Below are positions 44,494 through 53,794 of a DNA stretch of 64,000 bases, in pieces. Origin of the DNA: Mongoliibacter ruber. GTDB lineage: Bacteria; Bacteroidota; Bacteroidia; Cytophagales; Cyclobacteriaceae. The translations under genes were made by a program, and so were the position numbers. Below the pieces are notes generated by a model, which saw only the letters and a list, made by a program, of their open reading frames with translations, was not told the DNA's origin and did no database searches. The stretch is taken from positions 233,764-297,763 of the forward strand of contig NZ_PVTR01000004.1 of the NCBI RefSeq assembly GCF_003003005.1. Reading direction: 5' to 3'. How positions within the stretch are numbered: the stretch's first letter is position 1; every line of letters starts with the position of its first letter.

Positions 44494-46321
44494 AGTTTTT
44501 TGAGATTTGGTTTGCCCAAGGTGAAAGGAAGTTATTGTTTGCCCTTGAGAGGCTTTCATTATCAAGGGTCCAGCCTTCTGTAGGAGTGCCGTAAAAGCAG
44601 ATCTGTTTTTGTTTTTTCAACCTTCCTGATTGATCAATTTCCAGGCAACCGGTTTTGTATTTTTCATTTACAAAAAAGCTTGCTTTCATCTGCAATACAA
44701 GTTTTTTGATATATTCTGGCTGGGTAGCCAAACCCCCGGATTTTGGAATCCTGGCATCTATCAGTGTAACAGCTGATTTTGAAATAGAGGCCTGTTTATG
44801 GCTTAAAATTACGTCTGTAGACTGATTTTTGATCGATACTTTGGGTTTGTTTGCCAGATCGAACTGCAATAATCCCACTTCAGCAAGAGCCAATATCTTT
44901 TCCATATTTTCTTTTGGAGGCCCAAAAGAAACACGTTGAAACCTGCCGTAAAAGTGCTGATCAAAATACCGCTGGCTTTCCCCTGTGAGTTTACCAAAGG
45001 AATATACGGTGTTTAGAATGGGGTTTATTTTCCGCCACAAGGCTGACATTGCTATTTTTGATTGGTGCATTTCATTACAATTTTCCGGAAAAACGGTTTG
45101 TCGTAAATAGTTGACTACAGCATTGTGGAAATCGAGGGCTGGTAACTCAGGTGATAAAAATTCCTCCAAATCGAAAGGTTCAAAATCCGGGTATATTCCT
45201 GAAGCATACAGTTCCAGCTCTGGTAAAGTCTTTTCCGGTTGAATATTTTTGCTACACCTGAATCTCAAAAGATGTACTACATATTGGAATCGAAACTCTC
45301 TTTGAATAAATGGTAGTAAATGTAGTTTAAAATCCAGTTTGTCATGTTTGGAAAGTAGGTATTGAACCGTTTCCTCTGTGAAAAATCTCAAAGAAAAATC
45401 GGCACTATTGAAATCCTCTTTCCTCGCAATCATGGGTAGGCCCGTTCTGCAAAAAGGCAATATTTCACTCGGCTCTTTTCCTGAGGCCATATACCTGAGA
45501 CTGCCATTTTCTCTTTTAAACACTCCCCCTTTCCCTTCTGTCAAGGCCAACACGGCATCTACAAAAGTTAAACCCATGCCTTTAATGGCCACAACTTTAC
45601 CTTTCAAATCCTTCTTCTGAAGGTTCTCAGCTGGGTAAACAGTTTGATTAAGCGGAGAAACATCACTTATCTTTTTTACTGAATTTCTGGTATCATACTC
45701 TTTTCCAAACCGATAAGAGTGCCCAGTACAACACATCACTTCAGAAAAACCAAAGTGCATTCCACTTCCCGTATCGAGCATCAGGCTATCTGAAATCTCT
45801 GAAATAGACTTTACTTCATCTACGACCAGATGTAACCGGATATTTGGCGGAAGTGCATCTATGACTTTGCAGAGGCAGTATTGGAGGTACACGCCTGTAA
45901 TGGCACGTGAACAGTAATCCTCAGCATCAACCTCCATTTCAGATTCATTTTTGAACCTTTCCAAAAACTCCCGAAGGTCTGGACGGTCAAAAACAAGCTG
46001 TTCGGGTTCATCGGTCCAAAAATCAACCTTTCCAAGGTTATAATTCATCAACAGGAAGTCAGGTTGCCGTGTTTGATAATTTGGTCCGGAACCAAAATCG
46101 GCGGATAAATTGAAACAAACGATATCCAGGAACTTCCCGGGGCAATGTGTATTCCATACACTCGCCAAACGCTCAATAGCATAGGATCCCTTTGGCCCTC
46201 CTCCGATAATGGCTACACGGAAATTGGATTCCGGCAAATAACTTTCACTGATATAACTGGCCAAAAGCCTTTGATTTTGACTGATGATATCAGTTAAACT
46301 GCTCGAGCTCCACACCTTCAT
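44426..46321 (-). CDS. FAD/NAD(P)-binding protein (PF13454-type)
   Basis: The 631-residue protein has a Rossmann motif VAIIGGGPKGSYAIERL near residues 36-52 and further family-like runs: DFGSGPNYQTRQPDFLLMNY, VMCCTGHSYRFG, and VVAIKGMGLTFVDAVLALT (a second nucleotide-binding motif). It matches the FAD-NAD(P)-binding family related to amino-acid N-hydroxylases and other flavin oxidases, with no settled function. It overlaps the SbnA-like gene by 32 bases and the decarboxylase by 68, so the three are translated as a unit. It could oxidise the SbnA product, a step SbnB carries out in staphyloferrin B synthesis (inference). Confidence 0.8.
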   Translation of the reverse strand: MKVWSSSSLTDIISQNQRLLASYISESYLPESNFRVAIIGGGPKGSYAIERLASVWNTHCPGKFLDIVCFNLSADFGSGPNYQTRQPDFLLMNYNLGKVDFWTDEPEQLVFDRPDLREFLERFKNESEMEVDAEDYCSRAITGVYLQYCLCKVIDALPPNIRLHLVVDEVKSISEISDSLMLDTGSGMHFGFSEVMCCTGHSYRFGKEYDTRNSVKKISDVSPLNQTVYPAENLQKKDLKGKVVAIKGMGLTFVDAVLALTEGKGGVFKRENGSLRYMASGKEPSEILPFCRTGLPMIARKEDFNSADFSLRFFTEETVQYLLSKHDKLDFKLHLLPFIQREFRFQYVVHLLRFRCSKNIQPEKTLPELELYASGIYPDFEPFDLEEFLSPELPALDFHNAVVNYLRQTVFPENCNEMHQSKIAMSALWRKINPILNTVYSFGKLTGESQRYFDQHFYGRFQRVSFGPPKENMEKILALAEVGLLQFDLANKPKVSIKNQSTDVILSHKQASISKSAVTLIDARIPKSGGLATQPEYIKKLVLQMKASFFVNEKYKTGCLEIDQSGRLKKQKQICFYGTPTEGWTLDNESLSRANNNFLSPWANQISKNYVNIKDSKVNTNYPLLDQGANS

Positions 46322-47336
46322 TGACCTTATTGTTTATTGAATGAAAAATTTCTATTCCAAATGTTTCTTTGATCCATTCATCTGAATAGATTGTATCCAG
46401 ATAGCGCTCTCCGCGATCACAAATGATGATCACTGCCTTTTCATCTGGATGTAAGTCAAGCGTATCCACGGCAGATACCAAGGCGCCCGTGGAGCCTCCT
46501 GCCAAGATAGCTTCATGTCTCAGCAGCATTTTACAACCCGCTATGCTATCATGTTCCTGTACCCAAATGGGTAATTCCAGTAGTTCTTCCCTAAGCAAGC
46601 TTGAGGTCTTTGAGGCACCGAAGCCTGGGATCACCCTTTTTTCGGGTTTTCCACCAAAAATCACACTACCGAAGGCATCGACTGGGACAATTTTCATTTG
46701 ACGGCCAGTTTGTTCATTGTATTCCGCAAGCCCCATCAAAGTCCCACAGGTACTTGTCGCAGCCAATAAATAGTCCGGGTATTCTCCCAATTGATTGACG
46801 ATTTCTTCTGCAGTCTGATGATGGGTGAGTGGGTTCAGCGTGTTATCATATTGTTGGGTCCAGAAGGCGTTGGGGTGCTCGGTTAAGATTTGCTGAACCC
46901 TCCCAATCCTGGTTTCAAGGTATGAACCAGAGGCATCTGCTTCCTCCACCATTTCGACGTCCGCACCATAAGCACTTAATAACTGCATGGTTTGGGAATT
47001 GATAAACGGATCTACAATCAGCTTGAGTTTGAGTCCATAATAAAGGCATATTTGGGCGAGACCTACACCCATATTTCCAGAGGTGCTCTCTACGACCAAT
47101 GAGTTTGAGTTGATCAATCCTAGTTCTAAAGATTGCTCTATGATAAATTTTGCAGTTCTGTCTTTTATACTACCGGCTGGATTCATCATTTCAAGCTTTC
47201 CATATACTTGCTTCTCTGGAAAGAGTTTGGTCAAGCGGATCAGTCCTGTATTACCTATCAAAGAAGTCACACCATTAGTGACTTTGGGCTCTTTTGTAAG
47301 CCCTTCTATGATTTGATTTTTATTGGTTGAAATCAT
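46290..47336 (-). CDS. SbnA-like PLP enzyme (O-phosphoserine/glutamate condensing, cysteine-synthase fold)
   Basis: The 348-residue protein has the fold-II cysteine-synthase layout: IGNTGLIRL, MMNPAGSIKDRTAKF with the PLP lysine (Lys58), STSGNMGVGLAQ (84-95), TSTCGTLMGLAEYN (phosphate loop) and AGGSTGALVSAV. The sequence resembles SbnA, which joins O-phospho-L-serine and L-glutamate to N-(1-amino-1-carboxyl-2-ethyl)-glutamate, the precursor of 2,3-diaminopropionate. It differs from the housekeeping cysteine synthase in length and C-terminus. It is the first gene of the overlapping trio with the FAD protein and decarboxylase. Upstream on the same strand lies an SDR pseudogene. Confidence 0.85.
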   Translation of the reverse strand: MISTNKNQIIEGLTKEPKVTNGVTSLIGNTGLIRLTKLFPEKQVYGKLEMMNPAGSIKDRTAKFIIEQSLELGLINSNSLVVESTSGNMGVGLAQICLYYGLKLKLIVDPFINSQTMQLLSAYGADVEMVEEADASGSYLETRIGRVQQILTEHPNAFWTQQYDNTLNPLTHHQTAEEIVNQLGEYPDYLLAATSTCGTLMGLAEYNEQTGRQMKIVPVDAFGSVIFGGKPEKRVIPGFGASKTSSLLREELLELPIWVQEHDSIAGCKMLLRHEAILAGGSTGALVSAVDTLDLHPDEKAVIIICDRGERYLDTIYSDEWIKETFGIEIFHSINNKVNEGVELEQFN

Positions 47337-47376
47337 TAAGATTTTGTGTTAAGGAAGAAGTTCGAATACTTATTGA

Positions 47377-47647
47377 GTTAGGCGCCTACAATTTCACCTC
47401 CGTTGATGTGAAGCACTTGAGCGATCATATAGCTGCTGTCCAATGATCCCAAAAAGACATAAGCCGGACCAAATCCGAAGGTTGTCCTGCACGCTTCATA
47501 GGGGTATCTTGGTCAAAGTCTTGGATGTCATCAAAAGTAGCGACTATCAAAGGTGTCCATATTGGGCCTGGAGCTACTGCATTTACCCTAATTCCTTTCT
47601 CTGCCAAGTTCTTGGCTTTGTTCAGGGAATTCTTTTGGTTTAGTCAT
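47377..47647 (-). pseudogene. SDR oxidoreductase remnant with large internal deletion and frameshift
   Basis: From ATG 47645-47647 the first codons read [10 protein letters not shown], the typical start of a YghA/YhdF-type short-chain dehydrogenase. The sequence then jumps directly to [20 protein letters not shown], which in intact members lies about 190 residues in. So roughly 550 bases of the middle, including the NAD motif and the catalytic Tyr-x3-Lys, are gone. Two further frame changes are needed: at the junction (about 47615), and near 47467, after which the end reads [20 protein letters not shown] to the stop at 47377. It cannot make an active enzyme. Confidence 0.85.
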
Positions 47648-48000
47648 GAAATTTGTGGTTTAGTCGTGGTTATCTATTTCCAAAAACTGCGTTTGGATAA
47701 AAATTAAAACAAATACTACTCCACCAATCTATTTAAAGTCAGAAAATTGTGATTTATGTAAGTTTAAACATTAAAAATATAATCTTTTAAACTATGATAT
47801 CTATTTTTTTGAACACAGCAAATATCAGCTTGACTGATCAAGTTGAGGAATTTGATTCCTGAATTGGGTTTTTTACTTTGCTACGAAGTCGCAATGACTC
47901 AAAGAAATATTAAAAAGATAAAAATAAGTGATCACTGAAGCCATGGGTCAACTTCAATACAATTGATCATTCTAAAATATAAATTCTGTCCCTGTATTTA
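47648..48000. other. Noncoding interval between SDR remnant and GH130-like gene
   Basis: No reading frame, repeat or terminator is convincing in these 353 AT-rich bases. The promoter of the SbnA-like operon may lie here or inside the pseudogene. Confidence 0.4.
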
Positions 48001-49113
48001 CTAATCTTGGATCCATTTAACAACACCTACCATACTGTCAGCAGTGCCATAATAAAGGTACCAGACCCCTTCAAAAAGAACCAGTCCCTCCAAAAATGTA
48101 GTTCCGTCCACGTATTGACCTGATTTTTCAAAGTCTTTTTCAGGCTTTATAAATGGCTGATCAGTTCTATCCAACAGCTTCCAAGGTTCTTTGGCATCAA
48201 AAAGCGCCTGTCCACCAGTGTACACCCTGTTTCCCAAGTCCTTCACTCCTATTTCATTCGAGTTTCCAGCGTTGTACATCACCACAATCCCTCTATCAGT
48301 CAATACTGGTGGAGGTCCGGCTTCTACAAGCCAGGAATCAAAATACCCAGGTCTTGGGCTTAAAACTGGTGCCAGGTTCCCTTCATGGTTTTCGATAGGC
48401 TCCCAATGTATCAGGTCTTCCGAACTCGCAAGCCAAATATGTGGCACACCATAATACATCCAATACTTGTCATTGATTTTGGCTGCGACTAACTTCCCAC
48501 CTTTTACTTCCGTTACTATTGCTCCTGATTTGGTTTCGATGTTATGGTATTTGCCATCCTTCCAGGATTGGAAAACAGGCCCATGCTTCTCCCAGTTTCT
48601 CAAATCTGCCGATGTTGCGATGGCAAGGCGTGGGTATTCTCTGTTCCATTGGGTATAAGTCAACACATATTTACCATCTGCTGTTTCTACTATTCTCGGA
48701 TCCTCGGTTCCTCCGGTCCATTCAAATTCTTTTTGATTGTCTTCTGCGGGGTAGAAAATAGGCTCAGTTTCTCTTTGATAGGATTTACCATCTTCAGAGG
48801 TAGCCAACCCCAATCGTGAGGTATGCCCTCCTATTTCATTTTCTCCTAACTTTTCTTCTGCCCTATACAACACATGGATTTTGCCATCTTTGAGGATCGC
48901 TGCGGGATTAAATGTTGCCATAGATTCCCAAAAAACATTGTTTCCAGTCATAGGGTCTTCAAAATCTGTATCTTCCCGAGGCTCAATAATTGGTTTTTGG
49001 TTGACTTCTCTTTCAAAGGGTCCTAGCATCCACGATTTATGCTGTGCATGGGCCGAATGGAGCGAAAGGCTGAAAAAGGCTAAGAAAAGGGCAATTTTTA
49101 TATTTCGGATCAT
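48001..49113 (-). CDS. Secreted GH130-like glycosidase/phosphorylase
   Basis: The 370-residue protein has a signal peptide (LHSAHAQ). Its five-bladed propeller has GH130/GH43-like blocks: NPAAILKDGKIHVLYRAEE, TSRLGLATSEDGKSY, WTGGTEDPRIVETADGKYVL, YGVPHIWLASSEDLIHWEP and VMYNAGNSN. GH130 enzymes are phosphorylases or hydrolases of beta-mannosidic links. The TEDPR block carries the conserved acidic residue. A secreted form suggests hydrolysis rather than cytoplasmic phosphorolysis (inference). It stands alone, with no SusCD neighbour. Confidence 0.85.
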   Translation of the reverse strand: MIRNIKIALFLAFFSLSLHSAHAQHKSWMLGPFEREVNQKPIIEPREDTDFEDPMTGNNVFWESMATFNPAAILKDGKIHVLYRAEEKLGENEIGGHTSRLGLATSEDGKSYQRETEPIFYPAEDNQKEFEWTGGTEDPRIVETADGKYVLTYTQWNREYPRLAIATSADLRNWEKHGPVFQSWKDGKYHNIETKSGAIVTEVKGGKLVAAKINDKYWMYYGVPHIWLASSEDLIHWEPIENHEGNLAPVLSPRPGYFDSWLVEAGPPPVLTDRGIVVMYNAGNSNEIGVKDLGNRVYTGGQALFDAKEPWKLLDRTDQPFIKPEKDFEKSGQYVDGTTFLEGLVLFEGVWYLYYGTADSMVGVVKWIQD

Positions 49114-49310
49114 TTATAGTTCTGTTTTAGGATTTCTTCTATTTCTACAAATACCACTTTGCCGGCAGAGAACAAAAGGAACATATATATTTTTTCAAGA
49201 TAGGCAATTCCTTGGCCCAGAATTGTGATATTTTATTCTTAATGCATTTGAGGGCTTTTAATTTCATTACTCCTGACAAATTACCGCATAATCATAAAAC
49301 AATGGAATAA

Positions 49311-49450
49311 TTTATATGATTATCCGCAATCATTCCACTAATCAATTAAACAAGGTTTTCTTGGCAAAGGGATACTAATAGATTTTGGATATTTATTCAT
49401 ATTGGTTCGAAATCACAGGTTAATTCTATTAATTAGATTCTACTGGTGTG
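49311..49450 (+). repeat. Dispersed 140-bp noncoding repeat, copy 2
   Basis: This copy is gapless against 13071-13210 with 15 mismatches in 140 bases by my count, in the same orientation. It lies in the 577-base gap between the GH130-like gene (minus) and the PAS gene (plus). The gap has no other supported feature. In both copies the sequence opens with GATTAT-C-G-AATCAT, a small inverted repeat, and holds a second TTCGAAATCA about 80 bases later. Confidence 0.85.
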
Positions 49451-49690
49451 AAAAACGAATATACATAGTGATTTAAAAGCTAAAATTTAACGTTAAAATT
49501 AAAATCCATATTATATAGTGTGTAAAACAAATTATATATTATAAAAATAAAATGAAACAGATTGAAAATTTTGAGATCAATTGCTTTTGGTGGATTAAAT
49601 TTTTTTCGTCATCTTCATTTTTTTGCTTGAGCAATCATAAAGAAAATACGGAAAAAGCATCAACGAATAGCAATTAAGATTTTAAAAAAA

Positions 49691-51121
49691 ATGAAAAAGT
49701 CAGATGGCTATGGTTTGATTGTCAATGTAAATGATAACATGCAGAAAACCACTTTTCAACAGAGGTTCTATGAATCCCAAATAAAACTCAAGGCTCACTT
49801 TGAAAGCACGAGTGATGGGAATATCTTGATTAGTCCCGATTTGAAAGTATTAAACTTCAACAAAGTAGCAAATGAAAATACCAAAGCACTTTTCGGTGAA
49901 GAATTAAGAGTTGGTTGTGATTTCGAACCCTATATTACTCCCGAAACCAAAGATGATTTCTTGATTGACTTTAAAAAGTCTCTAAATGGTGAAGTTATTT
50001 CCCGCGACATCAATCTATGTTTCAATCAAAGTAAAATCTGGTTTAAATGCTCTTACCACCCTGCCTATGATGAAAAAGGGGGAATTATCGGCATATCTTT
50101 CAATGCGACCAATATTGATGACAGAAAGAATGTAGAGAAAAGGCTCAAAGAGAATGAGGATTTTTTAGAGTCTGTCCTTCAGACGCAGAATGAAATGATC
50201 TGCCGGTTTTTACCTGACACTACACTTTCATTCTTAAACAACGCTTATTGCAAAGGTTTGGGCTACTCCAAGCAAGAGTTAATCGGCCGGAAATTTACTG
50301 AATTTATTCCTGAAGAGTTTATTGAGAATGTTTTGAAAGACCTCCGTAAACTTTCAAAAGATAATCCAACACAGACCAAGAGACACAAAACCATAAAAAA
50401 TGATGGTTCTATTATCTGGCAAGAATGGACTGATACTGTGATCCTCAATCAAAGTGGCGAAGTCATAGAATTTCAATCTATAGGCAGAGATGTCACTGAG
50501 ATTGTGGAAACTACAGAAAAGCTTCAGACAGTGAATCAGATTATTGAGCAATCCTTCAATGAAATCTTCACCTTCAACCCTGAGTCTCAACTTATCCTCC
50601 ATGCCAATGATTGTGCCTTGAGCAAACTTGGGTATTCAAAAGATGATATTTTGAATTTGAAGTTCATTGACCTACTCAATGACTTTTCCAAATCAGAGTT
50701 TGAGAACATCTGTGCTTCCTTGCTTCAATCTCTAAGCCCAAAACACATTTTTGAAACAGAATTGGTAAAAAAGGATAATTCCACATATCCTGTAGAGATG
50801 CATTTGCAGAGAATCTATATTCATAACGTAGTCGTACTTTCAGCGATATGTTTGGACATCTCTGAAAAGAAAAAACATCAGAATTCAATCAAAAACCAAA
50901 ATATTATCCTGAAGGATATCGCTTGGATGCAATCCCACCTCGTCCGTGCACCTTTGGCTAATATTTTAGGTTTGATACATTTGATGAAAGAAGAATTTGC
51001 AGATAATGATGACCTTGGCAAATATTTAGATTTGCTCAACAAGTCAAGCGAAGAGCTTGATAAAGTTATCAGAGATGTCGCCAAGAAAATAGATATCGTT
51101 GACAAGCTAGAGGAGAAGTAG
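49691..51121 (+). CDS. Multi-PAS sensor protein ending in a histidine-box helix, no ATPase domain
   Basis: This 476-residue cytoplasmic protein has three PAS modules: about 33-150 (closing GISFNATNIDDRKNVE), 155-275 (FLPDTTLSFLNNAYCKGLGY, closing FQSIGRDVTEIVE) and 280-395 (closing LSAICLDISEKKKHQ). The C-terminal helix carries MQSHLVRAPLANILGLIHLM, a good match to the HisKA H-box. The protein ends about 50 residues later with no N or G boxes. The same ending occurs at 11429-12466. It may be a receiver of phosphate, like an HPt or Spo0B-type protein, or use an ATPase domain in trans (inference). Confidence 0.78.
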   Translation: MKKSDGYGLIVNVNDNMQKTTFQQRFYESQIKLKAHFESTSDGNILISPDLKVLNFNKVANENTKALFGEELRVGCDFEPYITPETKDDFLIDFKKSLNGEVISRDINLCFNQSKIWFKCSYHPAYDEKGGIIGISFNATNIDDRKNVEKRLKENEDFLESVLQTQNEMICRFLPDTTLSFLNNAYCKGLGYSKQELIGRKFTEFIPEEFIENVLKDLRKLSKDNPTQTKRHKTIKNDGSIIWQEWTDTVILNQSGEVIEFQSIGRDVTEIVETTEKLQTVNQIIEQSFNEIFTFNPESQLILHANDCALSKLGYSKDDILNLKFIDLLNDFSKSEFENICASLLQSLSPKHIFETELVKKDNSTYPVEMHLQRIYIHNVVVLSAICLDISEKKKHQNSIKNQNIILKDIAWMQSHLVRAPLANILGLIHLMKEEFADNDDLGKYLDLLNKSSEELDKVIRDVAKKIDIVDKLEEK

Positions 51122-51361
51122 CTTTTCTATTTAGCGAAACAATCTTGAAATTTATAAGCTGATTTAGAGCTTTTTCCCATAGAAAAGTGGTCAAAATCAC
51201 AGGTTTTTTTGCGAGAGTCTAAACTATACTATTTCGGTAAAAAACTAAAAATCCACAGTCTCAAAACAAGTAAAAATACTGTTCTTTACGACTTTTGTTA
51301 CTTTAGTTTACATTTTTAAATTTTAGGATATTTTTAGATATACATTAAAAATAAAAAAGCT

Positions 51362-52288
51362 ATGTATATATTTTATTCGACATTAAAAAGTCATGAATTA
51401 CCAAATTATGCAAGTATCCACAACATTGAAAAAAAACACCCGCAAACTATAATAAAACACAATTCTTCAGCCTTTGAAGAAAAATTATATCCTTACGAAT
51501 TTGAAGATTTCGACAGCCAAGAAACAAAAAATGTGAATGTTTGGTTGAATCAAGTTTTATATGCAGGCTTATTCAAATTCAAATTTAGAAACACAAAATT
51601 CAAAGTAAACATAGGTCTCAATCTTAGAGAGTACTATAGGAACATCAACGATTACCTCTCTATCAGCAAACAAAAGAAATTGAATTACTTCATCAGAGGA
51701 AAAGAGTTATCCAAATTCTTACAGATTCAGGATTATTGTATTTACCCAAACATTTACGCTCAAGCCATTGCCTTCTCCAGAATCATCAATGAAAGTGAAT
51801 TTATCCTGCTTAAATTTGGGAAAGATGACTTTGAGGGCATTTACTTCGACCCTACTTTAAATAAAGAAAAACAGCATTATACTCTTGGCCCTGGAGTAGG
51901 TGAATTTTTGACAGATTTTAATTTTGAAGGACCACAAAACGGAGGCAATCCTGCAGAAAATAAGCAGAGCAAGCAAATAGAGACCAAAATCAAATTTCAA
52001 TCAAATCAATATATCAAAAATCAAATTTTAAGAAAAATAAACAAGTTGATCACTTTGAAACCTGACGCCTCGATAGTAGTAGTTCGTGACGCTGCCATTT
52101 CACCTTATGTTGGAGATATCTTAGCTTCCAAAATCAGGTCTGAAAAAGTAAAGTTTGTAATTAGTGAGGCCAATTCAATTGCAAGTGAAGGCCTTTACTT
52201 AATTGACGAGTTTGAGAGTTTGGACAGTTCCCATACCAAAGTAGGAGTAGCCATTTCTAAAGGAAAATCAATTTTCACCAGTAAATAA
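51362..52288 (+). CDS. Unknown protein, first of two tandem paralogues
   Basis: I do not recognise a family. This 308-residue protein has no signal peptide or membrane segment. Conserved parts shared with the next gene are LYAGL-x-FKFR, GLNLREYY-NI, YLSI-KQKKL, LLKFGKDDFEGIYFDP, a KINKL helix, SEGLY and KVGVAI. A variable Asn/Lys/Gln-rich linker near residues 190-215 separates a larger N-terminal domain from a smaller alpha/beta C-terminal one (VVVRDAAISPYVGDIL). It follows the PAS protein after 240 bases on the same strand. Confidence 0.75.
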   Translation: MYIFYSTLKSHELPNYASIHNIEKKHPQTIIKHNSSAFEEKLYPYEFEDFDSQETKNVNVWLNQVLYAGLFKFKFRNTKFKVNIGLNLREYYRNINDYLSISKQKKLNYFIRGKELSKFLQIQDYCIYPNIYAQAIAFSRIINESEFILLKFGKDDFEGIYFDPTLNKEKQHYTLGPGVGEFLTDFNFEGPQNGGNPAENKQSKQIETKIKFQSNQYIKNQILRKINKLITLKPDASIVVVRDAAISPYVGDILASKIRSEKVKFVISEANSIASEGLYLIDEFESLDSSHTKVGVAISKGKSIFTSK

Positions 52289-52618
52289 AAAATATAGTTA
52301 TACCACTTACACTTCCTGATAGGATAAGCTAAATTCCTGATGTTTTATCAGTAAGATAAATCAATTAGTGAATTGGTAATTTCTATGGGCTAAAACCAAA
52401 AAGCCCATTAGGCTTTGTGGGAGCTATTTGCTTTTTCTGTTTGTTACAAATTAGGTGAAACACATTTTAAAACATCCCTAAAAATCATCCTTTCATATTT
52501 TAGTATCTATCCTTACCTCCTCAATTTTAGGTAATTACATTTCTTTACCCCTATTCTGGCTTTTATTTACCTTTTTTACTTTTGAGAGATTATTCCATCT
52601 AATTTGAAATAAAAAATT
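52289..52618. other. Gap between the tandem paralogues
   Basis: These 330 bases hold no gene. A weak hairpin AAAGCC / GGCTTT (52400-52416) might end the first gene but lacks a T-run directly after it. The length suggests each paralogue has its own promoter. Confidence 0.4.
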
Positions 52619-53545
52619 ATGGATTCATCTAAACCTTCTCTGAAAAGTCACGAGCTGACAAATCATGTATCTATCCATAAAATCAATACAAAAGCACCTG
52701 AAGTTGATGACAAGAATGAATCCTTAACTTTTGAGGGAAACTTATATCGTTACAAAATTGGAGGTTCTGACTCTTCTAATACAAATGATTTAAATGCTTG
52801 GTTTACCTATGTTCTATACGCAGGCTTACTAAATTTCAAATTTAGGAAAACGAGATTCAAAGTAAATCTCGGTCTGAACTTGCGGGAATATTATCAAAAT
52901 ATCAACCATTACCTCTCCATCAAAAAACAAAAGAAACTGAGTTATATCAGTAGAGGTAAAGAGGTCTCAAAACTCTTACATATCCAAGATTTCTGTACTT
53001 ATCCCAATATTTACGCCCAAGCTGTCGCTCTTTCAAAAACCATCAAAGAACCTGAGTTTATCTTACTGAAATTTGGAAAGGATGATTTTGAAGGTATCTA
53101 CTTCGATCCAAGCTCGGAAAAAGAAAAACAATCCTATATACTTGGCCCGGGCCTGAGTGAGTTTTTTACTGATTTAGATTTTAATGGCCTAAAAAAGGGC
53201 CGCGATACGCAGAAGAATAAGCTCAACCAGAGTATTGATGCAAATTTAAAAATTCAAACCACACAATACCTTAAAAACCATATCGGCAAAAAGATCAATA
53301 AATTATTGATAATCAAACCTGAGGCTCTGATTGTAGTGATTCGTGAAAAGGGAATATCATCATACCTCGGAAACATGCTGGCTTCAAAAATCGAAACAGT
53401 ACCTGTAGTTTTCGAAAAAAGGGAAGCCAATTCATTGGCAAGTGAAGGGCTATATTATCTTGATGACTTTGAAAGTTATGATAGCTATCATGTAAAAGTT
53501 GGCGTGGCCATCACTAACCAAAAAACGATTTTTACGAGTAAGTAA
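52619..53545 (+). CDS. Unknown protein, second of two tandem paralogues
   Basis: Also 308 residues. It aligns with the preceding protein from end to end without gaps. I counted 182 identical positions of 308 (59%). Identity is highest in residues 65-190 and 265-308 and lowest in the first 60 residues and the linker (190-215). The equal length at 59% identity shows purifying selection after an old tandem duplication rather than decay. Function unknown. Confidence 0.75.
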   Translation: MDSSKPSLKSHELTNHVSIHKINTKAPEVDDKNESLTFEGNLYRYKIGGSDSSNTNDLNAWFTYVLYAGLLNFKFRKTRFKVNLGLNLREYYQNINHYLSIKKQKKLSYISRGKEVSKLLHIQDFCTYPNIYAQAVALSKTIKEPEFILLKFGKDDFEGIYFDPSSEKEKQSYILGPGLSEFFTDLDFNGLKKGRDTQKNKLNQSIDANLKIQTTQYLKNHIGKKINKLLIIKPEALIVVIREKGISSYLGNMLASKIETVPVVFEKREANSLASEGLYYLDDFESYDSYHVKVGVAITNQKTIFTSK

Positions 53546-53794
53546 GCACTGCCTCATACTTCACAATTCTAGAGATACCATACTGAAAAAGGAGCCACTT
53601 TGGTATTTGGGTATAAGAAAATTCTGAAGTTTTAGGTTATTGTTAGACACTAACCAATGGAGTATAAAAACTATCGGTAAGAAGACCGCAAAGTCAATTG
53701 AGTTGAAAAGCATAAAAGCAGGCTATTCTCTAATGTTTATTATATGTGCTGACATTTCTTGATCATGACACACAATTATTTTAATTGGGAGATT

